A stretch of 15,504 nucleotides of DNA from a bacterium. GTDB taxonomy: Bacteria; UBP13; UBA5359. Position numbers and translations under genes: made by a program. Positions 7,345 through 14,846 of this stretch are shown here, piece after piece (position 1 is the first letter of the stretch; every line of letters begins with the position of its first letter). The notes below the pieces were generated by a model. That model made no database searches, was not told the DNA's origin, and was given only the letters and a program-made list of their open reading frames with translations. Where the stretch lies: assembly GCA_028685295.1 (NCBI GenBank), contig JAQUEL010000045.1, forward strand, positions 1 to 15,504, in the 5' to 3' direction.

Positions 7345-8517
7345 TCATCTCTCACTTCTCAAAACAAACGGCCCCAAAATGCTATATGCCTCCAGCAATT
7401 TACGTTCAAAGCTCTGAGAAGTGTAATTCTCCCTGGCCACTCTTTCAGCTCTGGCCGCTCTGCGTTGTGCCTCGGCGTTATCGGTCAGTGCCTTTGTCAG
7501 CCCTGCGGCCAGCGACACGGCATCGGTGCCGCAGATAAAAGCACTCTTTTCATCCAGTACAGCCGTATGTGCACCGATATCCGTAGCTACTATGGGTTTG
7601 CCGGAAGCCATGTAAGTATAAATTTTATACGGTATGTTATCCCCTGTACGTCGCGGTGATACCAGTACCTCGGAAGCAGTCAGATATGCTTTTAGCTCCT
7701 CCGGATCCCGTCCCCCCAGCAGCATCACGCTATCTCCCAGCCCCAGAGCATTCGATAGTGCTTTCATGCTGCGCATCTGCTCCTTACGCCCGCCAATAAT
7801 TATGCATCGGGCTTCAGGCACTGCTGCAAGGACTGCCGGCATAGCCTTTATCAGAAGGTCTACTCCCTGATAATGCTCCAGTGAACCGGCATAGGTAATA
7901 ATTCGCGCACCTTCAAACACCTCTGCCGGATATATATGAACAGGAGCCTCGTTGTCAGCCTCATCAAGAGGGATATCTTCCACTATGGCTACTTTAGCCG
8001 TACGGCACATCTTCTCGGCCTCATCTGCCAAACGTCTACCGATGGTTAAGATCAGCGCACTCTTCCGCACGGCCCACCGCTCTATACTTCTAGCCAGCGG
8101 AGCAACAAAAGCATAGCCCCTGGTGGCGGATATTTGTTCCGACAGGAGAGAATCCATATCATAGACCACCGGTTTCTTCAGCAACGTGCCCAGGACTACC
8201 GCAATAAAAGCAGCCTCTTCTACACCGTGTATACAATCGTAATCCTCATGCAATGCCTGACGTGAGGCAACATATGTCAGGCAGAGATCAAAAATTATCT
8301 TCCGCACAGATAAACCGATTCCCACCTCTTTTACAGGAATAATCCTGGGGATCCTGATGATTCGAAGGTTTTCCATCTCTATATCGCATCCTATGGGATA
8401 AGTGATCAAATCCACGCTATATCCACGGCCACATAAGACTCTGATCATGTTACGAATCGCCAACGGCGTTCCTCTGATCTCAAAAAACGGCTGCGGCGCT
8501 AGAAGAAGTATTCTCAT
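7345..8517 (-). CDS. Family 4 glycosyltransferase (GT-B fold)
   Basis: A 390-residue GT4 enzyme. The N-terminal domain begins MRILLLAPQPFFEIRGTPLA, a glycine-containing acceptor loop common in the family. The donor domain has GSLEHYQGVDLLIKA (211-225), then SPRRTGDNIPYKIYTYMASGKP (287-308), the nucleotide-sugar loop, in which YKIYTYMASGKPIV replaces the more usual KxxEAMAxGKPVV. Tyr-for-Glu changes at this loop occur in some GT4 groups, so loss of activity is not implied. No signal or membrane segment is seen. The ATG forms an ATGA overlap with the stop of the polyprenyl-phosphate glycosyltransferase gene, which implies coupled translation. The donor sugar is unknown. Confidence 0.88.
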   Translation of the reverse strand: MRILLLAPQPFFEIRGTPLAIRNMIRVLCGRGYSVDLITYPIGCDIEMENLRIIRIPRIIPVKEVGIGLSVRKIIFDLCLTYVASRQALHEDYDCIHGVEEAAFIAVVLGTLLKKPVVYDMDSLLSEQISATRGYAFVAPLARSIERWAVRKSALILTIGRRLADEAEKMCRTAKVAIVEDIPLDEADNEAPVHIYPAEVFEGARIITYAGSLEHYQGVDLLIKAMPAVLAAVPEARCIIIGGRKEQMRSMKALSNALGLGDSVMLLGGRDPEELKAYLTASEVLVSPRRTGDNIPYKIYTYMASGKPIVATDIGAHTAVLDEKSAFICGTDAVSLAAGLTKALTDNAEAQRRAARAERVARENYTSQSFERKLLEAYSILGPFVLRSER

Positions 8518-9509
8518 TCTTCACGCCCCGCTATCTCTCTGACGACGTATATAGGCTTGTTTTGTCCTTCATGATAGGTACGAACAATCAACTCTCCCAG
8601 AAGCCCGATGGAAATGAATTGCATACCGACAAAGATCAGCACTATAAACATAAGCAACAAAGGCCGTCCTCCGATACCGATGTTATATATAACCTTCAAG
8701 ACCGTCATATATAATCCGCCGGTAATTCCTAATGAAGAAGCGAGTATACCTAAAAGGCCGAATACCTGCATCGGACGGGTAGCGGAAGTCAGAATAAATT
8801 TGACCGTTATCAGATCAAGCAGCACCCTGATCGTTCTGGACAAACCATATTTGGACTTGCCGGCCCGTCGAGGATGATGCTGAACCTTTATCTCCGCCAC
8901 CTGTACCCCCATCCAGCCGGCCAGAGCAGGAATAAAACGGTGCAGTTCACCGTAAAGATGAACATTCTTGATAATCTCCGCGCGATATGCCTTAAGTGTG
9001 CAGCCGTAATCGTGCAAAGCCACTCCGGTCAGCCTGGAGATGAGATAGTTAGCCATCATTGATGGTAATCGTCTGGTAATAAATTTGTCTTGTCGTTTCT
9101 CTCTCCAGCCGCTGACGACATCATAGCCCTCCTTCAACTTATCAAGCAGTCGCGGTATATCGGCAGGATCATTCTGCAGATCTCCATCCAAAGTAATGAT
9201 TATTTCTCCTCCGGCATAATCGAAACCGGCGGTCATGGCAGCCGTCTGGCCGAAATTCCGACGCAGACATATAACACGCCAGCGCCCGTTTTCCTGTGCA
9301 ATGGAACGCAACATATCAAAGCTGCCGTCACTGCTGCCATCATCAACGGCAATCACCTCGGCATCAATGCCGTCAAGTCCTTTTTCCAGTGAATGGTACA
9401 AGGAAGCGATATTCTCGCTCTCGTTATATATAGGGATCACTACAGACAAGAAAGGACGTCCTATCCGTGTTCTCTTTAATCCCATATTATCAGCCATTGT
9501 CTGTTGCAT
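8514..9509 (-). CDS. Polyprenyl-phosphate glycosyltransferase (DPM1/GtrB/ArnC-like GT2)
   Basis: A 331-residue GT2 enzyme with the layout of GtrB/ArnC. LSVVIPIYNE opens the fold, VDDGSSD (55-61) binds nucleotide, DGD (108-110) followed by LQNDP binds metal, and HHPRRAGKSKYG (211-222) is the conserved basic loop of polyprenyl-phosphate sugar transferases. Two membrane segments follow (about 249-274 and 283-308). Such enzymes move a hexose or aminosugar from a nucleotide donor to undecaprenyl phosphate at the inner membrane. The product may serve as donor outside the cytoplasm or start the repeat unit. The ATG at 9509 is preferred because GAGGT lies six bases before it; a GTG at 9521 is the outer alternative. 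A 148-base spacer separates it from the flippase gene, the largest gap in the operon. Confidence 0.9.
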   Translation of the reverse strand: MQQTMADNMGLKRTRIGRPFLSVVIPIYNESENIASLYHSLEKGLDGIDAEVIAVDDGSSDGSFDMLRSIAQENGRWRVICLRRNFGQTAAMTAGFDYAGGEIIITLDGDLQNDPADIPRLLDKLKEGYDVVSGWREKRQDKFITRRLPSMMANYLISRLTGVALHDYGCTLKAYRAEIIKNVHLYGELHRFIPALAGWMGVQVAEIKVQHHPRRAGKSKYGLSRTIRVLLDLITVKFILTSATRPMQVFGLLGILASSLGITGGLYMTVLKVIYNIGIGGRPLLLMFIVLIFVGMQFISIGLLGELIVRTYHEGQNKPIYVVREIAGREE

Positions 9510-9513
9510 TGCT

Positions 9514-9531
9514 AACCTCACAGAGAGGATT
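9514..9531 (-). promoter_or_regulatory. Small hairpin over the ribosome binding site of the GT2 gene
   Basis: On the minus strand AATCCTC pairs with GAGGTT across a five-base loop, six pairs with one bulged T. The 3' arm contains the GAGG of the ribosome binding site for the ATG at 9509. The 5' arm shares AATCCTC with the much stronger hairpin before the first gene of the operon. The stem is short, and its role is conjecture. Confidence 0.25.
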
Positions 9532-9657
9532 TAAGAAACATTTACGCCCTGGGTATCCTTACTATGCCTTCAATCCGTCAATACTGTTTCAATCTTTATA
9601 CTACCGGTCTACACTCAGACGTTTATCCTCATTTCTTTGACTTTCAAACCGCAAATA
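9532..9657. other. Spacer between flippase and glycosyltransferase genes
   Basis: This spacer has no gene. On the minus strand TTGACG and TTGAAA hexamers occur, but no -10 sequence stands at the right distance, and no poly-T-tailed hairpin is seen. An internal promoter is possible but not supported. Confidence 0.4.
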
Positions 9658-11148
9658 CTATGCCAACACCTCACTGTCGGTTTCAGGCAGCTCTTCATCG
9701 TTACCGCGTCTGAGAACCAGCATAGCCCTGATATTCTTGCCAAACATGGCATAATAGGTTATCCAACATATCGCCATTCCTGTAAAACCAAGCCTCAATG
9801 AAGCGCTGGCACTGGCTGGATGGAAGAGAATGCCGATTGGAATGAAGACAGCTGCGCATACGGCGTAGAGCAACGATAGATCAAAGGCCATCTTCCATAA
9901 TCTTCTGCCTAATACCAGTGACAGCCCATATAGCTGCACAAGGCTGCCTGGAGATATCAGGTTGGCATAAGCCATACCCATAGCCTTAAAGCGCAGTGTA
10001 AGAAGCCATCCCAATACCAATAAGGAAATAAGGCCGATTATGGAGCTTAGAAAGAATATCTTATCCCTGTGGTGCACCTTAAGTACAGCTATACCAAGAC
10101 GGTTGAAAGGCACTAAAGCCGGTCCAAGAGCTATAATGCGCAGCAGCGGCACCGACGGCAACCACTGCCGCCCCAACAGTAGCAGAACGTAATGTTGAGC
10201 ATTGATAAAAATAAGCGCTAAAACCGGTAACTCCACCGCCAGAAGAAATATAGTACCTAAATGATAGATGTTGAAAAGTCTCTCTACATCATCCTTATAG
10301 CGGGCCAAAGTAGGATAGAATATGCGATACAAGGATGGGAAAATCAGCTTGTTAGGCAAAAAAGCCCAGGTATAGGCAATAAAGTAATATCCAACTTCAT
10401 GGCTGGTAAGCAGGCTGCCTAATATACCATTATCTATGTAGCCGAGTGATGTTCCAACCAGACCGTTAAAGAAGAGAAAGCTGCTGCGAAAGAGAAGCTC
10501 TGGAATATGTCGCTTATCAAATTCCAACGATATCGTTCTACCGGCACGCAGCCAGAGTGAGAGCGAATAGGCCAACATGCCTGTACTATGCCCGGCCACC
10601 AGGCTCCAAACTCCGTATCCCAGATGTCCCATGGACAGACTGACAAGAGCAAAGGTTCCTATCTGAAGCAACTCACAAAGCAAGGCCTTATTAACCAAAA
10701 GCTCTTTGTCTAAAAAAGCTCTGGGTATCATAGCCAGGCCTTCCGGCAAAAGCATCAGAGAGAATATCCGCAACAGATATGGCAAGCGCGGATCCCAGAT
10801 ATGCGCCAGCGGAGCAAGTAGCCATATCAGGCTGATAACAACCAAAGACATAATGCCTTCCAGTATTAAGGCACTGCCGTATTTCTTGCCATTATCCCTG
10901 ATCAGGTGTAGCGGAATACCCAGATCTCTCACAGATCCCCCGATAGTGATTATCAGAAGAGCCTCGGCAAAGAGGCCCCAATCTGCGGGAAGAATCAATC
11001 TGGCCAGGAGCAACCTAGCCAGCATATTGACACTGGTATTGAACGCCTGTGAAACATATGAACAGACGAGGGATACCATCACTTTGTTCTTTGTTGTAGG
11101 GTTCAGACTCCGATTCCCGGATCTCAAAGATCTTAGAAGTTTTAACAT
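9658..11148 (-). CDS. Wzx-like polysaccharide repeat-unit flippase
   Basis: A 496-residue integral membrane protein with about a dozen or more hydrophobic segments spread over its whole length and short basic loops. This is the layout of the MOP/MVF superfamily of lipid-linked oligosaccharide flippases (Polysacc_synt group). N-terminal features such as LLARLILPADWGLFAEALLI and IPRAFLDKELLVNKAL match the pattern of Wzx/TuaB-type proteins (LxPxDfGlfa..., then a conserved Pro-Arg pair). It would move undecaprenyl-linked repeat units across the inner membrane. The ATG lies 27 bases after the co-polymerase gene and has only a weak ribosome binding site (AGGT about 11 bases away), so translation may be coupled to the upstream gene. 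The last 20 residues are acidic and cytoplasmic. No fusion or break is seen. Confidence 0.88.
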   Translation of the reverse strand: MLKLLRSLRSGNRSLNPTTKNKVMVSLVCSYVSQAFNTSVNMLARLLLARLILPADWGLFAEALLIITIGGSVRDLGIPLHLIRDNGKKYGSALILEGIMSLVVISLIWLLAPLAHIWDPRLPYLLRIFSLMLLPEGLAMIPRAFLDKELLVNKALLCELLQIGTFALVSLSMGHLGYGVWSLVAGHSTGMLAYSLSLWLRAGRTISLEFDKRHIPELLFRSSFLFFNGLVGTSLGYIDNGILGSLLTSHEVGYYFIAYTWAFLPNKLIFPSLYRIFYPTLARYKDDVERLFNIYHLGTIFLLAVELPVLALIFINAQHYVLLLLGRQWLPSVPLLRIIALGPALVPFNRLGIAVLKVHHRDKIFFLSSIIGLISLLVLGWLLTLRFKAMGMAYANLISPGSLVQLYGLSLVLGRRLWKMAFDLSLLYAVCAAVFIPIGILFHPASASASLRLGFTGMAICWITYYAMFGKNIRAMLVLRRGNDEELPETDSEVLA

Positions 11149-11175
11149 CCTATAGTTATACCTATCGTTATTAAT

Positions 11176-13851
11176 TTATTTCCGAAAAATAATCTCAGCG
11201 GTCTTGTCGCCGGCTACAGCCGGCTGAATGATCCGTCCATTATACTTTACGTCGACTTTTGAGGCATCTCCAAGCCGAAGAGAGAGGGCCTTGTCGTCTA
11301 CTTGCCATTTGCGACTCTCTCCTGCCGGTATAATTCCTTCGAAGATCTTTTCACCCTCTTTCACCGCTCTTGCCCAGCATCTGCCTTTGGCAGCGATTTC
11401 AACCTCGTTTTTCCGGGTATCTGCAGCCCCGACTGCAGGCATACCGGGACCGAGCAAACCATTATTAACCGTTTTTCTTTCAGCCGTAGCTTTCTCTCTT
11501 ATTTCAGTGTTTTTTCTTTCTCTATTACCAATAGCTGTGACACCGGATTGCAAGGTATGCATGACGGCCCCAGCCGATTTCTCAAATATACGACCGCTAC
11601 CGCTGATGATATTCTCGCTCCAGTTCTTGAAAACCCTGCCTCCAGCAACTCCTTCCTTAATAATATACGGCCCCCCGTAATACATAGCCGTACCCAGCAA
11701 CACCGCCAGCAGCATTGAACCGGTGCTGATGACTGCTTTTTTCTTTAAACGGGACAGGTCCACCGGCCTGGTAACATGCTGCCGATAGGCATTGTAACTT
11801 CTGACCTCCTCCGGCTCCACACCATTGATCAGCATACCTACTATCGGCGTGCCTACCATGGATAATTGCTCGGCTGCCAACAGGTGATCATCCAGGCTGG
11901 AGCGGCCGGCGCCGATTATCTCCAGAGCGCCATCGGCAAGGGATGCCAGAAGAGTAGAATCGGTAAAAGGCAACGAAGCCGGAGTATCGAAAAGCACAAA
12001 CTCTCCCTGTTCGCGAAGATCAGCCATCAATCGATTCATCTTTTCTCCGCCCAAAAGCTCAGATGGATTGGCCGGGAGGGGACCGCTCGGAAGAAGATAG
12101 AGGCTATCCACTGCTGTTTTACGGATGCTCTCCGCCAAAGTATCCTTGCCGACCAGAATACTGCTCAGTCCCTTTTCGTTGGAGATACTAAAAACCTTAT
12201 GCAATACGGGTTCTCGCAGATCCGCATCCACCAATAATACCCTTCTGCCGGACATAGCTAGCGAAGCAGCTAGATTAATAACAGCCGTGCTACGCCCTTC
12301 ATGCGGACGTGGGCTGAACATGGCTACCACCTTTACATCGCTCTCACGGCACCTGAAAATAAAGGCTGTTCTTAGCAAACGATAAGCCTCACCGAAGGGG
12401 GAAATATCCATGCCATGATCCTGATGAATGGCGGGTAAAGACATCGAGTTGGCTGCCTGGCTGACGCGAGGTATCTCGCCTATTAACGGCTGCTTCAGTC
12501 TGACTCTGGCATCCTCTGCGTCCTTAACCGAATTATCCAGATAGTTAAGGCCCAAAATAAGCAATACACCGATGAAGAGGCTGGACAGCATGCCGAAAAT
12601 CAGAGCTACAGGAGCATTAAGCGGTTTGTTTATCGGGCCCTCCGCTATATCGGCCAAATCCACCAGCTTGACAGCCCCTATTCTGCCGGCTATATTGATA
12701 CTGCCGGCAATGGCCTCGTTAAGACGATTGGTAAAAACCGAGTAGGCTTCTTCAGACATACGAACCTCTCTTATTAAAGCAGCATAAGTGGTTTCCGACG
12801 ATGAGACTCCGTTCAACCGGCTCTCAATACGTGCAACAGCCCCCTGGGCACCTGTTGCCCTGGCACTCGCAGCTATGGCCATGCTTGCAGCATCGACCAT
12901 ATCATTCATTAATTTATCATGCAGAGGATTGGCCTGGATTGTTTCAAAGCTAAATATTTTTCTGACCGCCCCGTTTAATTGTGATCTGACCCGGCTTATT
13001 TCCCGTTGCAAAGCAATGACATTAGGGTGCTCGGCCGTATGAACAGAGGATTCATTGGCCAGCCGCATCTCCAATTCTATCAACCTGGTTTCAAGCGCCT
13101 GGACAGCCGGATTATTGGTTGTTCCCTGTTCATAGACACGATTTTCAGATTGGCTGGAAAGCTGGCTTTTGATTGAGGCCAGCCTAGCGGCACGTTCACG
13201 CGCAGAGACAGCTGCATCTTCTCTCATAGCCATTAATGTACCATACTGCTGTAATAAGGCGTCTCTGGCGTCAGGAAGGGCGATACCGTGGCTTCGACGG
13301 AAACGGTCTAGTTTGGACTCAGCCGCCTGAAGCTTCTTTTGCGCTTCCCCGGTTTGCTCTTCAAGCACATGCCTGGCTTCATTGCTCTCCTGGCGTGAAA
13401 AATCCTGATAATAGGAAATAAAACCTTCCGCTAAGGTATTGACCAATTCCGGCGCAGCCTCCCGATCCGGATAAACAACTGAGATCTCGATGATGTCGGT
13501 ATCGCTGGTACCGCTGGCGCTAAACGGCTCTACTTGTCGAGGCTTCACCTCCACCATTTCCCGCAGCCTTCCCGGAGTTAAAGGAAGATGCAGCCGGCTT
13601 ACGGTTCTGGCGCACACCTCCCTACTGCCGGCAAGCTCCAACAGATTGGCCATTCGCCTATCTCTCTCAGCAGTATCGCTCCCTTCTCCCTGATCCAATA
13701 TGCCGTGAGAAGGCATGACGGTGGCTGTAGCCCTGTATAAGGGAGTATGACGTGGCATTCTGACCATGATTAGAGCCGCTACCAGAGCTATCATCGTCAG
13801 TAGATACCATTTACGTCGCCATATAAGACGACCGTATTTCCAAAGTTCCAT
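11176..13851 (-). CDS. Wzc-like co-polymerase with degenerate BY-kinase domain and RodZ_C-like extension
   Basis: An 891-residue inner-membrane protein. Membrane segment 1 (about 13-30) starts a Wzz domain; residues about 155-345 form a long extracytoplasmic helical/coiled-coil part; NKPLNAP and membrane segment 2 (about 415-436) follow. A cytoplasmic tyrosine-kinase-type domain covers about 485-680. Walker A' VLLVDADLREP (538-548) and Walker B EFVLFDTPAS (617-626) are kept. Walker A is PHEGRST (516-522), with His for Gly and Arg520 (codon CGT) for the catalytic Lys. The usual C-terminal tyrosine cluster is reduced to Y686 and Y689. Segment 3 (about 707-724) leads to a low-complexity linker and then 825-889, from CWARAVKEGEKIFEG to AEIIFRK, which resembles the RodZ C-terminal domain (DUF4115), placed outside the cytoplasm as in RodZ. 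A typical Wzc has about 720 residues and two segments. It likely controls chain length and export with the SLBB protein. The ATG has GGAGGT five bases upstream. Confidence 0.9.
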   Translation of the reverse strand: MELWKYGRLIWRRKWYLLTMIALVAALIMVRMPRHTPLYRATATVMPSHGILDQGEGSDTAERDRRMANLLELAGSREVCARTVSRLHLPLTPGRLREMVEVKPRQVEPFSASGTSDTDIIEISVVYPDREAAPELVNTLAEGFISYYQDFSRQESNEARHVLEEQTGEAQKKLQAAESKLDRFRRSHGIALPDARDALLQQYGTLMAMREDAAVSARERAARLASIKSQLSSQSENRVYEQGTTNNPAVQALETRLIELEMRLANESSVHTAEHPNVIALQREISRVRSQLNGAVRKIFSFETIQANPLHDKLMNDMVDAASMAIAASARATGAQGAVARIESRLNGVSSSETTYAALIREVRMSEEAYSVFTNRLNEAIAGSINIAGRIGAVKLVDLADIAEGPINKPLNAPVALIFGMLSSLFIGVLLILGLNYLDNSVKDAEDARVRLKQPLIGEIPRVSQAANSMSLPAIHQDHGMDISPFGEAYRLLRTAFIFRCRESDVKVVAMFSPRPHEGRSTAVINLAASLAMSGRRVLLVDADLREPVLHKVFSISNEKGLSSILVGKDTLAESIRKTAVDSLYLLPSGPLPANPSELLGGEKMNRLMADLREQGEFVLFDTPASLPFTDSTLLASLADGALEIIGAGRSSLDDHLLAAEQLSMVGTPIVGMLINGVEPEEVRSYNAYRQHVTRPVDLSRLKKKAVISTGSMLLAVLLGTAMYYGGPYIIKEGVAGGRVFKNWSENIISGSGRIFEKSAGAVMHTLQSGVTAIGNRERKNTEIREKATAERKTVNNGLLGPGMPAVGAADTRKNEVEIAAKGRCWARAVKEGEKIFEGIIPAGESRKWQVDDKALSLRLGDASKVDVKYNGRIIQPAVAGDKTAEIIFRK

Positions 13852-13868
13852 CTCTTACCTCCGTCAGA

Positions 13869-14750
13869 TCATTTCCACATATCTCTAAACAGACTAAAGA
13901 GCCAAACCCGTTGCAACATCTTATCCCAATCGATCGATCCTACCTCAGGAACATAAACGGTATCTCCTGCCTTGAGGGTTATATCTTTATTCTTATCTCC
14001 ACGTTGAATGATATCCTGAACGTTGATTTCCAGACGCTCAGGTCTGGCCAGATTACCTCTGATGATTATGACTCGCTTGAGATTAGCCCTGTCGGCACTA
14101 CCGCCCGACCGGGCAATGGCGCCCATAACCGTAACGCTATCTTCCAGTTGGTAAAGCCCGGGATTATTAACTCTGCCCAGAACATAAACAGAATTATCCG
14201 GCCGCTCAGGCACGATGATAACATCACCATCATTTATGTGTATATTCTCCTTCATCCGCCCATCGGCAAGAAGAGCCCGCAGGTTTACCGGCTCATACTT
14301 ATTGCCGGCACGAATAAGAGTACCCCGGTCGAGATCGGCCTTATCCAGCAACCCTCCGGCCTGAGATATGCCCTCCAGCACAGTGCTGTTGCGCCGAATA
14401 TCATAGACGCCGGGGTTTCTTACTCGCCCCAGAACAAAAACCCTGTCTGGTCGCGCCCGGACTATGCTGACACTGATTTTGGGGTCTATGATGTACTGCG
14501 CCAGAGCCTTAGCTATACATCCGGCAGCTTCATCTTCGTTAACACCGGCTACCCTGATGCTGCCGATCAGCGGCATAACAACCTTACCGTCAGCGCTGAC
14601 CGTCACCGTTCTTGACATATCCCTGTCAGACCAGACCGTTATTTCCAGTTGATCTTCAGGCGTTATCAGCCTTTCAGCCAAAGCTTGTCCGGATAGCAAG
14701 AGTGTTAGGATTGAGATAAAAAGAAATGCTCTTTTCAAGAGGGCATACAT
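13869..14750 (-). CDS. SLBB-domain polysaccharide export protein (Wza-like, no lipobox)
   Basis: A 293-residue secreted protein and the first gene of the operon. Signal peptide: MYALLKRAF basic start, hydrophobic core, likely cleavage after ALA at 25. The Poly_export domain covers about 26-100 (LITPEDQLEITVW..., VSADGKVVMPLIGSIRVAG). Two SLBB domains follow, starting VFVLGRVRNPGVY (about 104) and VYVLGRVNNPGLY (about 188), each with the ISQAGG or IARSGG turn. The last 20 residues (DWDKMLQRVWLFSLFRDMWK) look like an amphipathic aromatic helix, the place where Wza has its outer-membrane helix. Unlike Wza there is no lipoprotein cysteine at the cleavage site. It would form the outer export channel or a periplasmic adaptor paired with the Wzc-like protein. 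The ATG at 14750 is chosen for GGGGAGGA upstream and the proper signal peptide; this SD lies in a strong hairpin. Confidence 0.92.
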   Translation of the reverse strand: MYALLKRAFLFISILTLLLSGQALAERLITPEDQLEITVWSDRDMSRTVTVSADGKVVMPLIGSIRVAGVNEDEAAGCIAKALAQYIIDPKISVSIVRARPDRVFVLGRVRNPGVYDIRRNSTVLEGISQAGGLLDKADLDRGTLIRAGNKYEPVNLRALLADGRMKENIHINDGDVIIVPERPDNSVYVLGRVNNPGLYQLEDSVTVMGAIARSGGSADRANLKRVIIIRGNLARPERLEINVQDIIQRGDKNKDITLKAGDTVYVPEVGSIDWDKMLQRVWLFSLFRDMWK

Positions 14751-14753
14751 AAT

Positions 14754-14792
14754 AATCCTCCCCTCGGTATTCGCTTGCTCGAGGGGAGGATT
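14754..14792 (-). promoter_or_regulatory. 13-bp hairpin hiding the SD of the first operon gene
   Basis: On the minus strand AATCCTCCCCTCG (14792-14780) and CGAGGGGAGGATT (14766-14754) are perfectly complementary over 13 pairs with a 13-base loop. The 3' arm contains the whole SD (GGGGAGGA), and the ATG of the SLBB gene follows after three bases. No poly-T tail follows, so it is not an intrinsic terminator. In RNA it should block ribosome entry unless melted, bound or not transcribed in full. It could also be a DNA operator over the transcription start. The pairing is seen; the function is inferred. Confidence 0.7.
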
Positions 14793-14793
14793 G

Positions 14794-14810
14794 TGCAGGA
14801 AGTGTGCCAA
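14794..14810 (-). promoter_or_regulatory. Sigma-54 (-24/-12) promoter
   Basis: The minus strand reads TTGGCACACTTCCTGCA. The -24 element TTGGCAC is perfect, the -12 element is CTGCA against consensus TTGCA, and the invariant GG and GC are separated by exactly ten bases as required. It lies 44 bases upstream of the start codon of the SLBB gene and points into the operon. Transcription should start near 14783, inside the 5' arm of the hairpin. Sigma-54 promoters need an enhancer-binding activator; no clear activator site is seen in the 36 bases up to the PIN gene. Confidence 0.65.
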
Positions 14811-14846
14811 AGAGAGGGCAAGTATTAAGCTGCCGAAAATTGGAAT

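Noticed and set aside
10706-11155. 149-codon plus-strand frame opposite the flippase gene
   Set aside because: It has arginine/serine/isoleucine-rich composition typical of an antisense shadow, with no recognisable domain.
11228-11718. Overlapping 150- and 138-codon plus-strand frames opposite the C-terminal part of the Wzc-like gene
   Set aside because: The minus-strand frame shows clear domain similarity (RodZ_C-like) and is continuous with the kinase domain; the plus-strand frames show nothing recognisable.
13911-14615. 234-codon plus-strand frame opposite the SLBB gene
   Set aside because: Long, but antisense to a gene with signal peptide, Poly_export and SLBB motifs; no domain seen in it.
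14751-14810. Longer SLBB protein starting at the TTG at 14810
   Set aside because: It would add 20 residues before the signal peptide, has no ribosome binding site, and would place the sigma-54 promoter inside the coding region.
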